Of a stretch of DNA of 64,000 bases, positions 16,472-23,964 are shown one piece after another (position 1 is the first letter of the stretch; each line of letters opens with the position of its first letter). Source of the DNA: Armatimonadota bacterium (GTDB lineage Bacteria; Armatimonadota; Hebobacteria; CAIYQO01). The stretch is from NCBI GenBank assembly GCA_029553475.1, contig JAKPKV010000190.1, forward strand, positions 55,193-119,192, given 5' to 3'. Below the pieces are notes generated by a model. It was not told the DNA's origin and ran no database searches. It saw only the letters and a list, made by a program, of their open reading frames with translations. Made by a program: the position numbers and the translations under genes.

Positions 16472-16936
16472 CCTGACGCCGGCACGGGCGGCGCAGCCAG
16501 CGTGGGGGGAGAGGCCGTCCGGGGCGCCCCGTGGCCGTGGACGGCCGCGGGGTGCCCCGCGTTCTCGCTGACGGCGGGGCGCTCGCGGCGAACCCCAACG
16601 CGGGACGGCATGCTCCAGGGGCGCTTGAGCCACGCGCAGGAATCGCTCACGCGTCGCACGATCACGTGTCTCGCGCCACCGTCACCCGTTACTGCCCCCC
16701 GTCGTGTGGGCCATGCTTCGGGTCCGCGCGTGTATGGACCCCGCGCGGACCCACCCCGGTGCCCAGCCGCCGCGCCCCCGATGTACGCTCCCGACGTACA
16801 GGGGTTCCGCGAGAAGGTCGCGTGTGACGGCAGCATGACAACCCGATCATCGGCCAGGTCTAACGGCAGAGGAAGATGGCAATAGTGGTGTCGAGAGGGC
16901 AGTGCCGGGAATGGCCCCGGCGCCGATGGGGTGATC
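16472..16936. other. 465-bp gene-free region with tandem hairpins
   Basis: No convincing open frame with a start site. Two consecutive stable hairpins: GGGTCCGCGCG at 16720-16730 pairing perfectly with 16742-16752, and CCCC-GA-TGTACG (16776-16787) pairing with CGTACA-GGGG (16795-16804). They could mark an RNA gene, a 5' leader of the TPR gene or a decayed repeat; no known RNA family signature is recognised. Confidence 0.4.
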
Positions 16937-18910
16937 ATGTACGGTGATGCATTTGAACCCGATCCCGAAAAGCGGCTGGATGAGTGGATGCGGGCCGGCG
17001 ACTACGCGCAGGCGCTGAGTTGGCTGCGAGAGTGGGCCGAGCGCGAGCCCTGGAACGGCGAGGTGCTGCTGCGCATGGCGGTCGTGCATTGGCTGGCCGG
17101 CGAGCCCGCGCAGACCCTGCGCGCTCTGGATGCCTTCCTGCTGCTGGAGCCGGAGAACGCGGAAGCCATCGCGCGGCGCGCGCAGGCGCTGCTGATGCTG
17201 GGCAAGCACGCGGACGCGGAGGCGGCGCTGGCGCGCGCCGAAGCGCTGGACCCGCTGACGCCCGGCGTACTGCTGAACCGCGCGCTGATCCTGGAGGGGC
17301 AAAACGATTTCGACGGCGCGCTCACCGCGCTCACCGGTTACCTGGAGCAGGTGCCGCGGGACCACCTGGCGCTGGCGCGGCGCTCGCAATACCTGCGCCG
17401 GCTCGGACGGTATCCGGAGGCGCTGGCCGATGCCCAGGCGAGCGTCTCGATGAAACCGGATGATCCGGAGACGCACCTGATGGCGGCGCTGGCGCACGTG
17501 GCGCTGGAAGACGGCGACGCCGCGCTCTTCAGCTGCGAGCGCTGCCTGCAATTGCAGCCCCTTTTCCTCCCCGCGTTGCGGCTGAAGGTGGACCTGATGG
17601 CGGATCTGGGGCGGCTGTCGGAAGCGGAGGCGGCGCTGGAGGCGGTGCGCGCGGCGGATCCCGACTCGCCGCATACCGCGCTGCTGCAGGCGCGCATGGC
17701 CACCGAGCAGGGCGATTTTCCCGCGGCGCTGGCGGCCATGCACCGCTACCTGCGGGACAGCGCCGATGAGCCCTACGGCCATTATCGCCGCGGCATCGTC
17801 TACTTCCGCATGGGCGACTACCCACGGGCGCTGGCGGATTTCCAGACCTACGCGCGGCTGGCGCCGCAGGCGGTGGAAGCCTACGAGGAGCAGTACCTGT
17901 GCTACCTGGAGATGGACCGGCTGGATGAGGCGGTGACGGCGGCGAGCATCGCCGCGCGCCTGCAGCCGACGCTCGCCCGCCCGCGCTTCAATCTGGGGTT
18001 TGCCGAGCTGTTGCGCGGCCACACCGAGGCCGCGCTGGCGGCGTTCACCGGCGCGTTGGAGTGCGCGCCGGCGGATGAAGAGCTGCTGGTGCGCCTGCAC
18101 ATGGCGTTGACGCTGCACGCGCGGGGGGAGGTGCGGCTGGCGTGGCTGCGGGATGCCGCGGCGCGGCACGGCGACGCGTCGCCCATGCTCAACGGCCTGC
18201 TGGCGGAAGCGCTGATTGACGGCGGGCAGACGCAGGCGGGCCTGGCGCTGGCGCGGGAGCTGCTGAAGACGGACCCGCGCCGGCCGTATACCTACCTGCT
18301 GAATATCAAGGCGCTCTGCCTGCTGAACCAGTACCCGGAAGCGCTGTCGGTGGCGGACAGCGGGGTGAACCTGCTGCCGCACGATGGGCGGCTGCGGCTG
18401 GGCCGCGCGCTGGTGCTGCGCGACATCGGCCTGCCGGATGAAGCGCTGCAGGATCTGGAGCAGGCCGAGGCGCTGCAGCCGGATGACCCGGAGGTGCCGC
18501 GGCAAAAGGCGCTGGTCTACGGCAGCATGGGAGACGCCGCGCGGGCGATCCACTGGCTGCGCGCGGCGCTGGAATTGGCGGGCAACCACGCTGACACCTA
18601 CTTCTGGCTCGGGTACTTTCAGGTGCACCGCGGGCAGTTCCGCGAGGCGGCGCGCGCGGCGGACGCGCTGCTGGCGCTGGCGCCCAACACCGCGGAAGGC
18701 TTTTTCATTCGCGGCCTGGCGCTGCGCGGCCTGCGCAAGCACACGGCGGCGGACGCGGCCTTCGCCCAGGCGCGGGCGCTGGACCCCGACCTCCTCACGC
18801 GGATGCGGCTCGATCCGCTGGTGGCGACCCTCCTCGCGCCGCCGGACAAACCCGGCCTGCGCGAGCGCGTCCGGCAGGTGCTGAAAGGCGACAGGCGGCG
18901 GGCGGCATGA
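16937..18910 (+). CDS. tetratricopeptide-repeat protein
   Basis: 657 aa from the ATG at 16937 (a GTG six nt upstream is an alternative; no strong ribosome site). Almost the whole length is TPR-like helix pairs of about 34 residues with the A-x2-Y/F...A pattern and Pro at repeat ends, for example GDYAQALSWLREWAEREPWNGEVL and GRYPEALADAQASVSMKPDDPETHL. No signal peptide, membrane helix or enzymatic domain, so it is a cytoplasmic interaction scaffold. The next gene begins 32 nt after its stop and is probably cotranscribed. Confidence 0.8.
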   Translation: MYGDAFEPDPEKRLDEWMRAGDYAQALSWLREWAEREPWNGEVLLRMAVVHWLAGEPAQTLRALDAFLLLEPENAEAIARRAQALLMLGKHADAEAALARAEALDPLTPGVLLNRALILEGQNDFDGALTALTGYLEQVPRDHLALARRSQYLRRLGRYPEALADAQASVSMKPDDPETHLMAALAHVALEDGDAALFSCERCLQLQPLFLPALRLKVDLMADLGRLSEAEAALEAVRAADPDSPHTALLQARMATEQGDFPAALAAMHRYLRDSADEPYGHYRRGIVYFRMGDYPRALADFQTYARLAPQAVEAYEEQYLCYLEMDRLDEAVTAASIAARLQPTLARPRFNLGFAELLRGHTEAALAAFTGALECAPADEELLVRLHMALTLHARGEVRLAWLRDAAARHGDASPMLNGLLAEALIDGGQTQAGLALARELLKTDPRRPYTYLLNIKALCLLNQYPEALSVADSGVNLLPHDGRLRLGRALVLRDIGLPDEALQDLEQAEALQPDDPEVPRQKALVYGSMGDAARAIHWLRAALELAGNHADTYFWLGYFQVHRGQFREAARAADALLALAPNTAEGFFIRGLALRGLRKHTAADAAFAQARALDPDLLTRMRLDPLVATLLAPPDKPGLRERVRQVLKGDRRRAA

Positions 18911-18942
18911 GCGGACGGCCGCGATGCCGAAGGAGGCACGGC

Positions 18943-19908
18943 ATGAACCGAGCACTGCGCAATCTGCTGCTGGCGGGCACGGCGGTGGCCGTGCCGGCGG
19001 TGGCGAATGCCATGATCGCCGCGCGCGCCGGGCGCATGCCCGCGTCGCTGTCGGGCGATATCGCCTATTACGACTGGACGTACGGGCGCGTGGCCTTTTA
19101 CCGCGCCGGCATGGGCGATCCGCTGCTGCTGGTGCATCATCCCGCCATCGGCGGCTCCGCCTGGGAGTGGCGCGGCGTCTACCTGGAGCTGGCCAACCGC
19201 TTCACCGTCTACGCGATGGACCTGCTCGGCTTCGGCCTCTCGGCCAAGCCGAATATCCGCTATACCGGCGCGCTGTACGCCGACCTGGTGCACGATTTCC
19301 TGCAGGATGTCATCGGCGGGCCGGCCTTCGCCGCCGGCAGCGGGCTGGGGGCCTCCTACGTCGTCAATACCGCGGCGCGCCGGCCCGACGCCCTCGCCCG
19401 GCTGGTGCTGGTGAACCCGACGGGCTGCACGTCGCGACTGCCGGAGGCCGCGGGGGCCGTCGGGCGGGCGCTGCTGCGGACGCCCGTTTTTGGCGAGTCG
19501 GCCTATTACGCGCTCGTCTCCCGCGCCGCCATCGCGCGCGAGCTGACACAGCATACCTACTATGATCCGCTGCTCGTCTCGCCGGGCATGGTGCGCACGC
19601 GCTATCAACTGGCGCACCAGCCCGGGGCGCGCTTTGCCGCGTCGGCGTATCTCACCGGCCGGCTGGACCTGCCGATGCGCATGGCCTTCTCGCTGCTCGA
19701 CAAACCCATCCTGCTCCTCTGGGGGCGCGACGCCTACTACACCCCGGTGACGGACGCGGCCGACCTGCGCTATCGCCAACCCGGCGCCCGCCTGGAAATT
19801 CTCGACGAGTGCGGCATGCTCCCGCATGACGAGTGCGTCGGCGATGTCCTGCGCCTCACCGTGGACTTCCTCACCCGTCCGGAGGAGGACGTGCGGCGGG
19901 CGGCGTGA
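18943..19908 (+). CDS. alpha/beta-hydrolase-fold protein lacking catalytic Ser and His (pseudo-hydrolase)
   Basis: 321 aa from the ATG at 18943 (AAGGAGG 7 nt before). Starts with a signal-anchor-like segment (residues 4-25). The alpha/beta-hydrolase fold is clear: LLLVHHPAIGGSAWEW (oxyanion region), YAMDLLGFGLSAKP, and LLLWGRDAYYTPV with the acid Asp. The nucleophile elbow reads AGSGLGAS, with Gly134 where active enzymes have Ser (as in G-N-S-L-G), and the C-terminal catalytic His position reads CGMLPHDE, with Met for His in the usual GHLPH. Both changes argue for a non-hydrolytic role. It is 41 nt upstream of an SDR gene and downstream of the TPR gene. What it binds is unknown. Confidence 0.75.
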   Translation: MNRALRNLLLAGTAVAVPAVANAMIAARAGRMPASLSGDIAYYDWTYGRVAFYRAGMGDPLLLVHHPAIGGSAWEWRGVYLELANRFTVYAMDLLGFGLSAKPNIRYTGALYADLVHDFLQDVIGGPAFAAGSGLGASYVVNTAARRPDALARLVLVNPTGCTSRLPEAAGAVGRALLRTPVFGESAYYALVSRAAIARELTQHTYYDPLLVSPGMVRTRYQLAHQPGARFAASAYLTGRLDLPMRMAFSLLDKPILLLWGRDAYYTPVTDAADLRYRQPGARLEILDECGMLPHDECVGDVLRLTVDFLTRPEEDVRRAA

Positions 19909-19913
19909 CCCCG

Positions 19914-19942
19914 TTGCGGATTTCGCGCAACGAGAGTACGAT
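19914..19942 (+). promoter_or_regulatory. promoter of the SDR gene (leaderless arrangement)
   Basis: TTGCGG (19914-19919), 17 nt spacer, TACGAT (19937-19942), then 7 nt to the ATG at 19950. Confidence 0.5.
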
Positions 19943-19949
19943 TACGGGT

Positions 19950-20666
19950 ATGCTGAACGCCGTGATTGTCGGCGCGACCTCGGGGATCGGGCGAGCGCTG
20001 GCTGACGTACTGGTGGCGGAGGGGTATCGCGTCGGCGCGACGGGGCGGCGGGACGCGCTGCTGCGTGAGGTCGCGGACGCCTATCCCGGCCGGGTGGTGA
20101 TGCAGGCGATGGACCTGCGCGAGCCAGAGGCGGCCATGACCGCGCTGGAACGGCTCATCGCCAAGCTGGGCGGCATGGATGTGCTCGTCATCGCCGCCGG
20201 TATCGGCGCGCGCAACCCGGAGCTGGATTTCGGCCCGGAGGCGCGGGTGGCGGCGGTGAACGTGGTCGGCTTTATGGCGATGGCCACCGCCGGCTATCAC
20301 TACTTCGCCCGGCACGGCGGCCACCTGGTGGGCATCTCCTCCGTCGCCGCCCTGCGCGGCAGCCGCTGGTCGCCCTCCTACAGCGCGTCGAAAGCCTTCA
20401 TGCGCAACTACCTGGAGGCGCTGCGCGCCCGCGCCCGCCACGATCGCCTGCCCATCACCGTCACCGAGATTCTCCCCGGCTTCGTCGCCACCCCGATGAC
20501 CGAGGGCCAGCAGGGCATGTTCTGGGTGGCCGACACGCGGACCGCCGCCGCGCAGATCCTCGCGGCGATCAAGGCCAAACGCCGCCGCGCCTACATCACC
20601 CGCCGCTGGGGCCTGGTCGCCTGGCTGCTCCGCCATCTGCCGGACTGGGCGCTGGAACGGCTGTAG
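19950..20666 (+). CDS. short-chain dehydrogenase/reductase
   Basis: 238 aa from the ATG at 19950. Classical SDR: cofactor-binding GATSGIG (8-14), followed by GRR at the end of the next strand (suggesting NADP preference), IAAGIG in place of NNAG, the active-site Ser in GISSVAA (about 130), and YSASK (Tyr144/Lys148). Substrate unknown. An AT-containing -10 box 7 nt upstream and the lack of a ribosome site suggest a leaderless mRNA. Immediately downstream lies a large inverted-repeat element. Confidence 0.88.
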   Translation: MLNAVIVGATSGIGRALADVLVAEGYRVGATGRRDALLREVADAYPGRVVMQAMDLREPEAAMTALERLIAKLGGMDVLVIAAGIGARNPELDFGPEARVAAVNVVGFMAMATAGYHYFARHGGHLVGISSVAALRGSRWSPSYSASKAFMRNYLEALRARARHDRLPITVTEILPGFVATPMTEGQQGMFWVADTRTAAAQILAAIKAKRRRAYITRRWGLVAWLLRHLPDWALERL

Positions 20667-20692
20667 CGGATGCTGTGTCCCACGTCCCCAAA

Positions 20693-20915
20693 TGTAACGG
20701 GTTGTCACGATCTACTCTGTGCAGCAAACCATCCCGAGGTAGTCCGCGCCCTCCGTGGCGCGTGGTGACGCATTGCTACCCCGCTTGTCAGCCGAAGCTT
20801 TAGCGAAGGCTGGTGCCCGATGATGGTGGTGTCGGACACGGGTGCGCATGTTGGTCACACGCGCCGCGGAGGGCGCGGACTACAGGGCAAGGTGCAACGT
20901 GACGACCCAGTACAC
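20693..20915. repeat. repeat family B, inverted-repeat element (about 220 bp)
   Basis: Outer ends GGGTTGTCACG (20699) and CGTGACGACCC (about 20909) are inverted. An inner pair, TAGTCCGCGCCCTCCGTGGC (from 20740) and the inverted GCCGCGGAGGGCGCGGACTA (ending 20882), is nearly perfect over 28 bp. The same inner motif and outer ends occur in the element at 47152-47320. The remaining 180 bp up to the acyl-CoA synthetase gene hold only a 7-bp hairpin (21021-21047) whose loop contains AAAAGGAG. Confidence 0.75.
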
Positions 20916-21096
20916 TCAGGTCCCCGGTCCCCCACACCCCGGCGCGGGAGCTGTGGCGCGCCGCTCGTGGAGTTGCACGCCGACCCGCGCCCGCCGGCGG
21001 TCGAGCCGTGGTGACAGGCCCCCGGCGTAAAAGGAGTTTCCGCCGGGAATATCGAAGCAAGCGGTGCAAGTCCATCGCGAGAATCGGGAGCGGGTG

Positions 21097-22629
21097 ATGA
21101 CGATCTTTGACCTGTTGGCGCGGGCGGCGGAGGCGCATCCCGAGGCGACGGCGGTGTGCGACCGCGAGCAGACGATCCCCTACGGCGCGTTGCGGCGGCT
21201 GACCGAGGGATTGGCCGGCGGCCTGGCCGCGCTGGGGCTGCACCGGCGGCCGCGCATCGGACTGCTGCTGCCGAACTGTCCGCCGTTCATCGCCACCTAC
21301 CTGGCCGCCGCGCGCCTGGGCGGCACGGTCATCCCCATCAATGTGCTCTACCGGCCGGACGAGGTGCGCTACATCCTGCAGGACGCCGACGCCGAGGTGC
21401 TGGTGACCGCCGAGCCCTTCCGCCCGCTGGTGGCGGCGCTGCGCCCGCACCTGCCGGGCCTCGCGCAGGTGGTGATGGTGACCGAGGGAGCGGCGCAGCC
21501 GGACGAGGTGGATTTTCGCACCCTCGCCGGGCACGCGCCGCCGCGGCCCGTCGCCGTCTCGCCGCGCGACGTCGCCGTGATCCTCTACACCTCGGGCACC
21601 ACCGGGCGGCCGAAGGGGGCGATGCTCACCCACCGCAACCTGCTCACGAACGTCGAATCGTGCTACCACCTCTTCCGCGTCGGGCCGGAGGACGTGCTCG
21701 TCTCCGCGCTGCCGCTCTTCCACGCCTTCGCCGCCATGGTCTTCCTGCTGCTGCCGCTGCGCGGCGGGGCGCGCATCCAGCTCATGGAGCGCTTTCTGCC
21801 CGCCAACACGCTGGCATTGCTGGACTCCTCCGGCGCCACGCTCTTCGGCGGGGTGCCCAGCATGTTCGGGCTGATGCTGCAGGTGCCGCCGGAGAGCCGC
21901 CCGCGGCTGGACGCGCTGCGCATCTGCGTGAGCGGCGGCGCGCCGCTGCCGCCGGAGGTGTGGAGCGCGTTCGAGAGGGACTTCCACGTGGCGCTCGTCG
22001 AGGGCTACGGCCTCACCGAGGCGTCGCCGGTGGTGGCGGTGAACCCGCCTGACGGCGTGCGCAAACCGGGCAGCATCGGCCAACCGCTGCCGGGGGTGGA
22101 GGTGAAAATCGTGGACGAGCGCGGGCGCGGCGTGCCGGTGGGCACCATCGGCGAGCTGGCGGTGCGCGGCGACAACGTGATGAAGGGATATCTCCATCGC
22201 CCGGAGGAGACGGCACAGGCGCTGCGCAGCGGCTGGCTCTTCACCGGCGACCTCGCCCGCGCCGATGCGGACGGCTACCTCTACATCGCCGGCCGCAAGA
22301 AGGAGCTCATCATCGTCGGCGGGCTGAACGTCTACCCCGGCGAGGTCGAGCGCGCGCTGGTGGAGCACCCCGCCGTGCTGGAGGCCGCCGCCTTCGGCGT
22401 GCCCGACGCCACCCGCGGCGAGGCGGTCTGGGCGGCCGTCGTCCTCCGCCCCGGCGCCGAGGCGACGCCGCGTGAGCTGCAGACCTTCTGCCGCGACCGC
22501 CTGGCCGATTTCAAAGTGCCGCGCGGCATAGACCTCCGCGCCGAGCTTCCGAAAAACGCCCTCGGCAAGGTGATGCGCCACGTCATCAGCGCCGAGGTGG
22601 GCCAGCGTCGCAGCCGCGCGGGGGAGTAG
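21097..22629 (+). CDS. long-chain acyl-CoA synthetase (AMP-binding family)
   Basis: 510 aa from the ATG at 21097 (GGGAGCGGG upstream). Adenylate-forming enzyme that activates a carboxylic acid with ATP and transfers it to CoA. Motifs in order: LYTSGTTGRPKGAML (phosphate loop), GYGLTEASPV (acid/adenine site), the hinge region YLYIAGRKKELIIVGGLNVYPGEVE, and the catalytic Lys in LPKNALGKVM near the C-terminus. Length and architecture fit fatty-acid-CoA ligases of the FadD type; chain length cannot be predicted. It stands alone, with repeats on both sides and no beta-oxidation genes nearby. Confidence 0.9.
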   Translation: MTIFDLLARAAEAHPEATAVCDREQTIPYGALRRLTEGLAGGLAALGLHRRPRIGLLLPNCPPFIATYLAAARLGGTVIPINVLYRPDEVRYILQDADAEVLVTAEPFRPLVAALRPHLPGLAQVVMVTEGAAQPDEVDFRTLAGHAPPRPVAVSPRDVAVILYTSGTTGRPKGAMLTHRNLLTNVESCYHLFRVGPEDVLVSALPLFHAFAAMVFLLLPLRGGARIQLMERFLPANTLALLDSSGATLFGGVPSMFGLMLQVPPESRPRLDALRICVSGGAPLPPEVWSAFERDFHVALVEGYGLTEASPVVAVNPPDGVRKPGSIGQPLPGVEVKIVDERGRGVPVGTIGELAVRGDNVMKGYLHRPEETAQALRSGWLFTGDLARADADGYLYIAGRKKELIIVGGLNVYPGEVERALVEHPAVLEAAAFGVPDATRGEAVWAAVVLRPGAEATPRELQTFCRDRLADFKVPRGIDLRAELPKNALGKVMRHVISAEVGQRRSRAGE

Positions 22630-22751
22630 GCCCTCCTCGTCCTCGCAAGCGAACCGAGTCTCTACCTCGCTCCCGCTTTCCTGGCGAACGCGGCGCCGTC
22701 GCGCCGCCGCACCTGGGGCCGCGGAGTTGTACTCCGCAGCTACCGGACCTT

Positions 22752-22836
22752 CCTGGCGGGCGAGACGGATGACGATGACGACGATGACGACCTACGATCC
22801 CTCCGCGCGCGGCGCGACAGCGTCTCGCCCGCCAGG
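22752..22836. repeat. 85-bp element: perfect 15-bp inverted repeats around a GAY-GAC tract
   Basis: CCTGGCGGGCGAGAC at 22752-22766 and its exact reverse complement at 22822-22836. Between them are a 24-nt (GAT/GAC) tract (22768-22791) and TCCGCGCGCGGCGCGACAGC. The same pair of motifs, GC-rich palindrome plus GAY-GAC tract, recurs at 26311-26403 upstream of metW. Confidence 0.7.
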
Positions 22837-22881
22837 GAATGCGGCGATGAGGCACGGTGCGTCTTGCATGCGAGCGGAAGA

Positions 22882-22925
22882 GACGATCGCAACACGCCTC
22901 GCCAACGCCGCGTGTTGCGATCGTC
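22882..22925 (-). terminator. 16-bp hairpin downstream of the membrane-protein gene
   Basis: GACGATCGCAACACGC (22882-22897) pairs perfectly with 22910-22925 around a 12-nt loop, starting 20 nt past the minus-strand stop. In that direction TCTTCC follows, a weak U-run. Likely terminator. Confidence 0.55.
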
Positions 22926-22944
22926 GCTCCGCGGCCCCGGCGGA

Positions 22945-23565
22945 TTATCGCCGCATGCCAAGGTGGCGCTGCAGCTCGGCGAAAAGGCGGGCGGCTTCGG
23001 CGTCTTCGTCGAAGAGGCCCATGTCGCTGCCGTCGTTGAGCAGGCGGCGCTGCACGGCGACGTTGACGGTGGCGCCCAGCGCGCAGCCGGCGCCGAAGAG
23101 GAGCAGCAGCGCGCCCAAACCCGGCCAGAACAGCAGGCCGCGCATGCCGACCGCCAGCAGGATGCAGGCGGCGGTGAAGGCCAGCGCGATGATCCCGCCG
23201 GGGGCGGCGCGGGCAAAGCGCGCCACTTCTTCCGCGTAGGCGAGGTAGCGGCGCGGATCAACGTTCAGCTCGAAGGGCGTGGTGCCCGCCAGCTCGTCCG
23301 CCAGGCGCTTCCAGTCGGCGCCGGGGAAGGGGTGGGCACGCGGACGCGAGAAGATGGGACGGGCCAGCGGCGCCGGGCGCGGGGGCGCCGGGGAGGCGTG
23401 CGCCTGCCCCTGCCGCGCGCGCACCAACGCGGCGGCAGCCGACATGCCCTCTTCGCCCCACTCCGCGCTGTTGAAGCCGTCGGCAATCGCCTCCAGCTCA
23501 AAGAACGGGCGGGTACGCAGGCGCCGCTCCATCTCGAGGTATCGCTGTTCGTCCATCAGTGTCAT
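22945..23565 (-). CDS. small membrane protein of unknown function
   Basis: About 206 aa from the ATG at 23565 (an ATG nine nt later is equally possible). The N-terminal half is soluble with an Ala/Pro/Arg-rich linker (residues 55-85). Two adjacent membrane helices follow around residues 125-170 (IIALAFTAACILLAVGM, LLFWPGLGALLLLFGAGCALG), then a charged tail (NDGSDMGLFDEDAEAARLFAELQRHLG). No family is recognised. Convergent with the acyl-CoA synthetase gene across repeats. Confidence 0.55.
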   Translation of the reverse strand: MTLMDEQRYLEMERRLRTRPFFELEAIADGFNSAEWGEEGMSAAAALVRARQGQAHASPAPPRPAPLARPIFSRPRAHPFPGADWKRLADELAGTTPFELNVDPRRYLAYAEEVARFARAAPGGIIALAFTAACILLAVGMRGLLFWPGLGALLLLFGAGCALGATVNVAVQRRLLNDGSDMGLFDEDAEAARLFAELQRHLGMRR

Positions 23566-23964
23566 CCCGCGGAAAATCCCCGCTGTCTCTATCAATTCCC
23601 TATGAAGAGGTGTATCCCTTCCGATAGGATTCTATACGTCGCTGACCGGTTTTTCTGCCGCTTATGTTACCGGGCGACGGCATGACAACCGTAGGAGCGC
23701 TCCGCGAACTCGCCGGCGTCGCCCCGCGCGCGGAGGGGCCGTCCACGCTCTTCCCCATGCCTTTCGCGCGTCACCTCACCTCTTCACCTCTTCACCTTGT
23801 CACCCCTCCGGGGGATGCGGGGGAGATGGTCGAGTACGAGTACGATGACGAGCACGATGACGATGACGAAAGGGGCCGGAGGGAGAGAGCGTATACGCCG
23901 GGCATCGCGCGGTGGCAGGAATATCCGCGCGCACCGCGTAGTAAGCGGGAGGAGGTTCTCCATC
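23566..23964. other. 399-bp gap with a microsatellite tract
   Basis: Divergent region between the membrane protein and the lyase gene. At 23831-23869 there is a CGAGTACGAGTACGATGACG-type tract mixing GAGTAC and GATGAC units. AT-richer stretches near 23590-23640 may hold the minus-strand promoter (TATAGAAT). Otherwise nothing identifiable. Confidence 0.5.

Larger units (their letters stand above)
22630..22944. other. 315-bp repeat-rich gap between convergent genes
   Basis: Contains the hairpin GCGGAGT-TGT-ACTCCGC around 22720-22737, the inverted-repeat element 22752-22836 and the hairpin 22882-22925. It also carries GGCGCCGTCGCGCCGC near 22690, related to strings near 25975 and 26125. No gene is seen. 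Confidence 0.6.
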
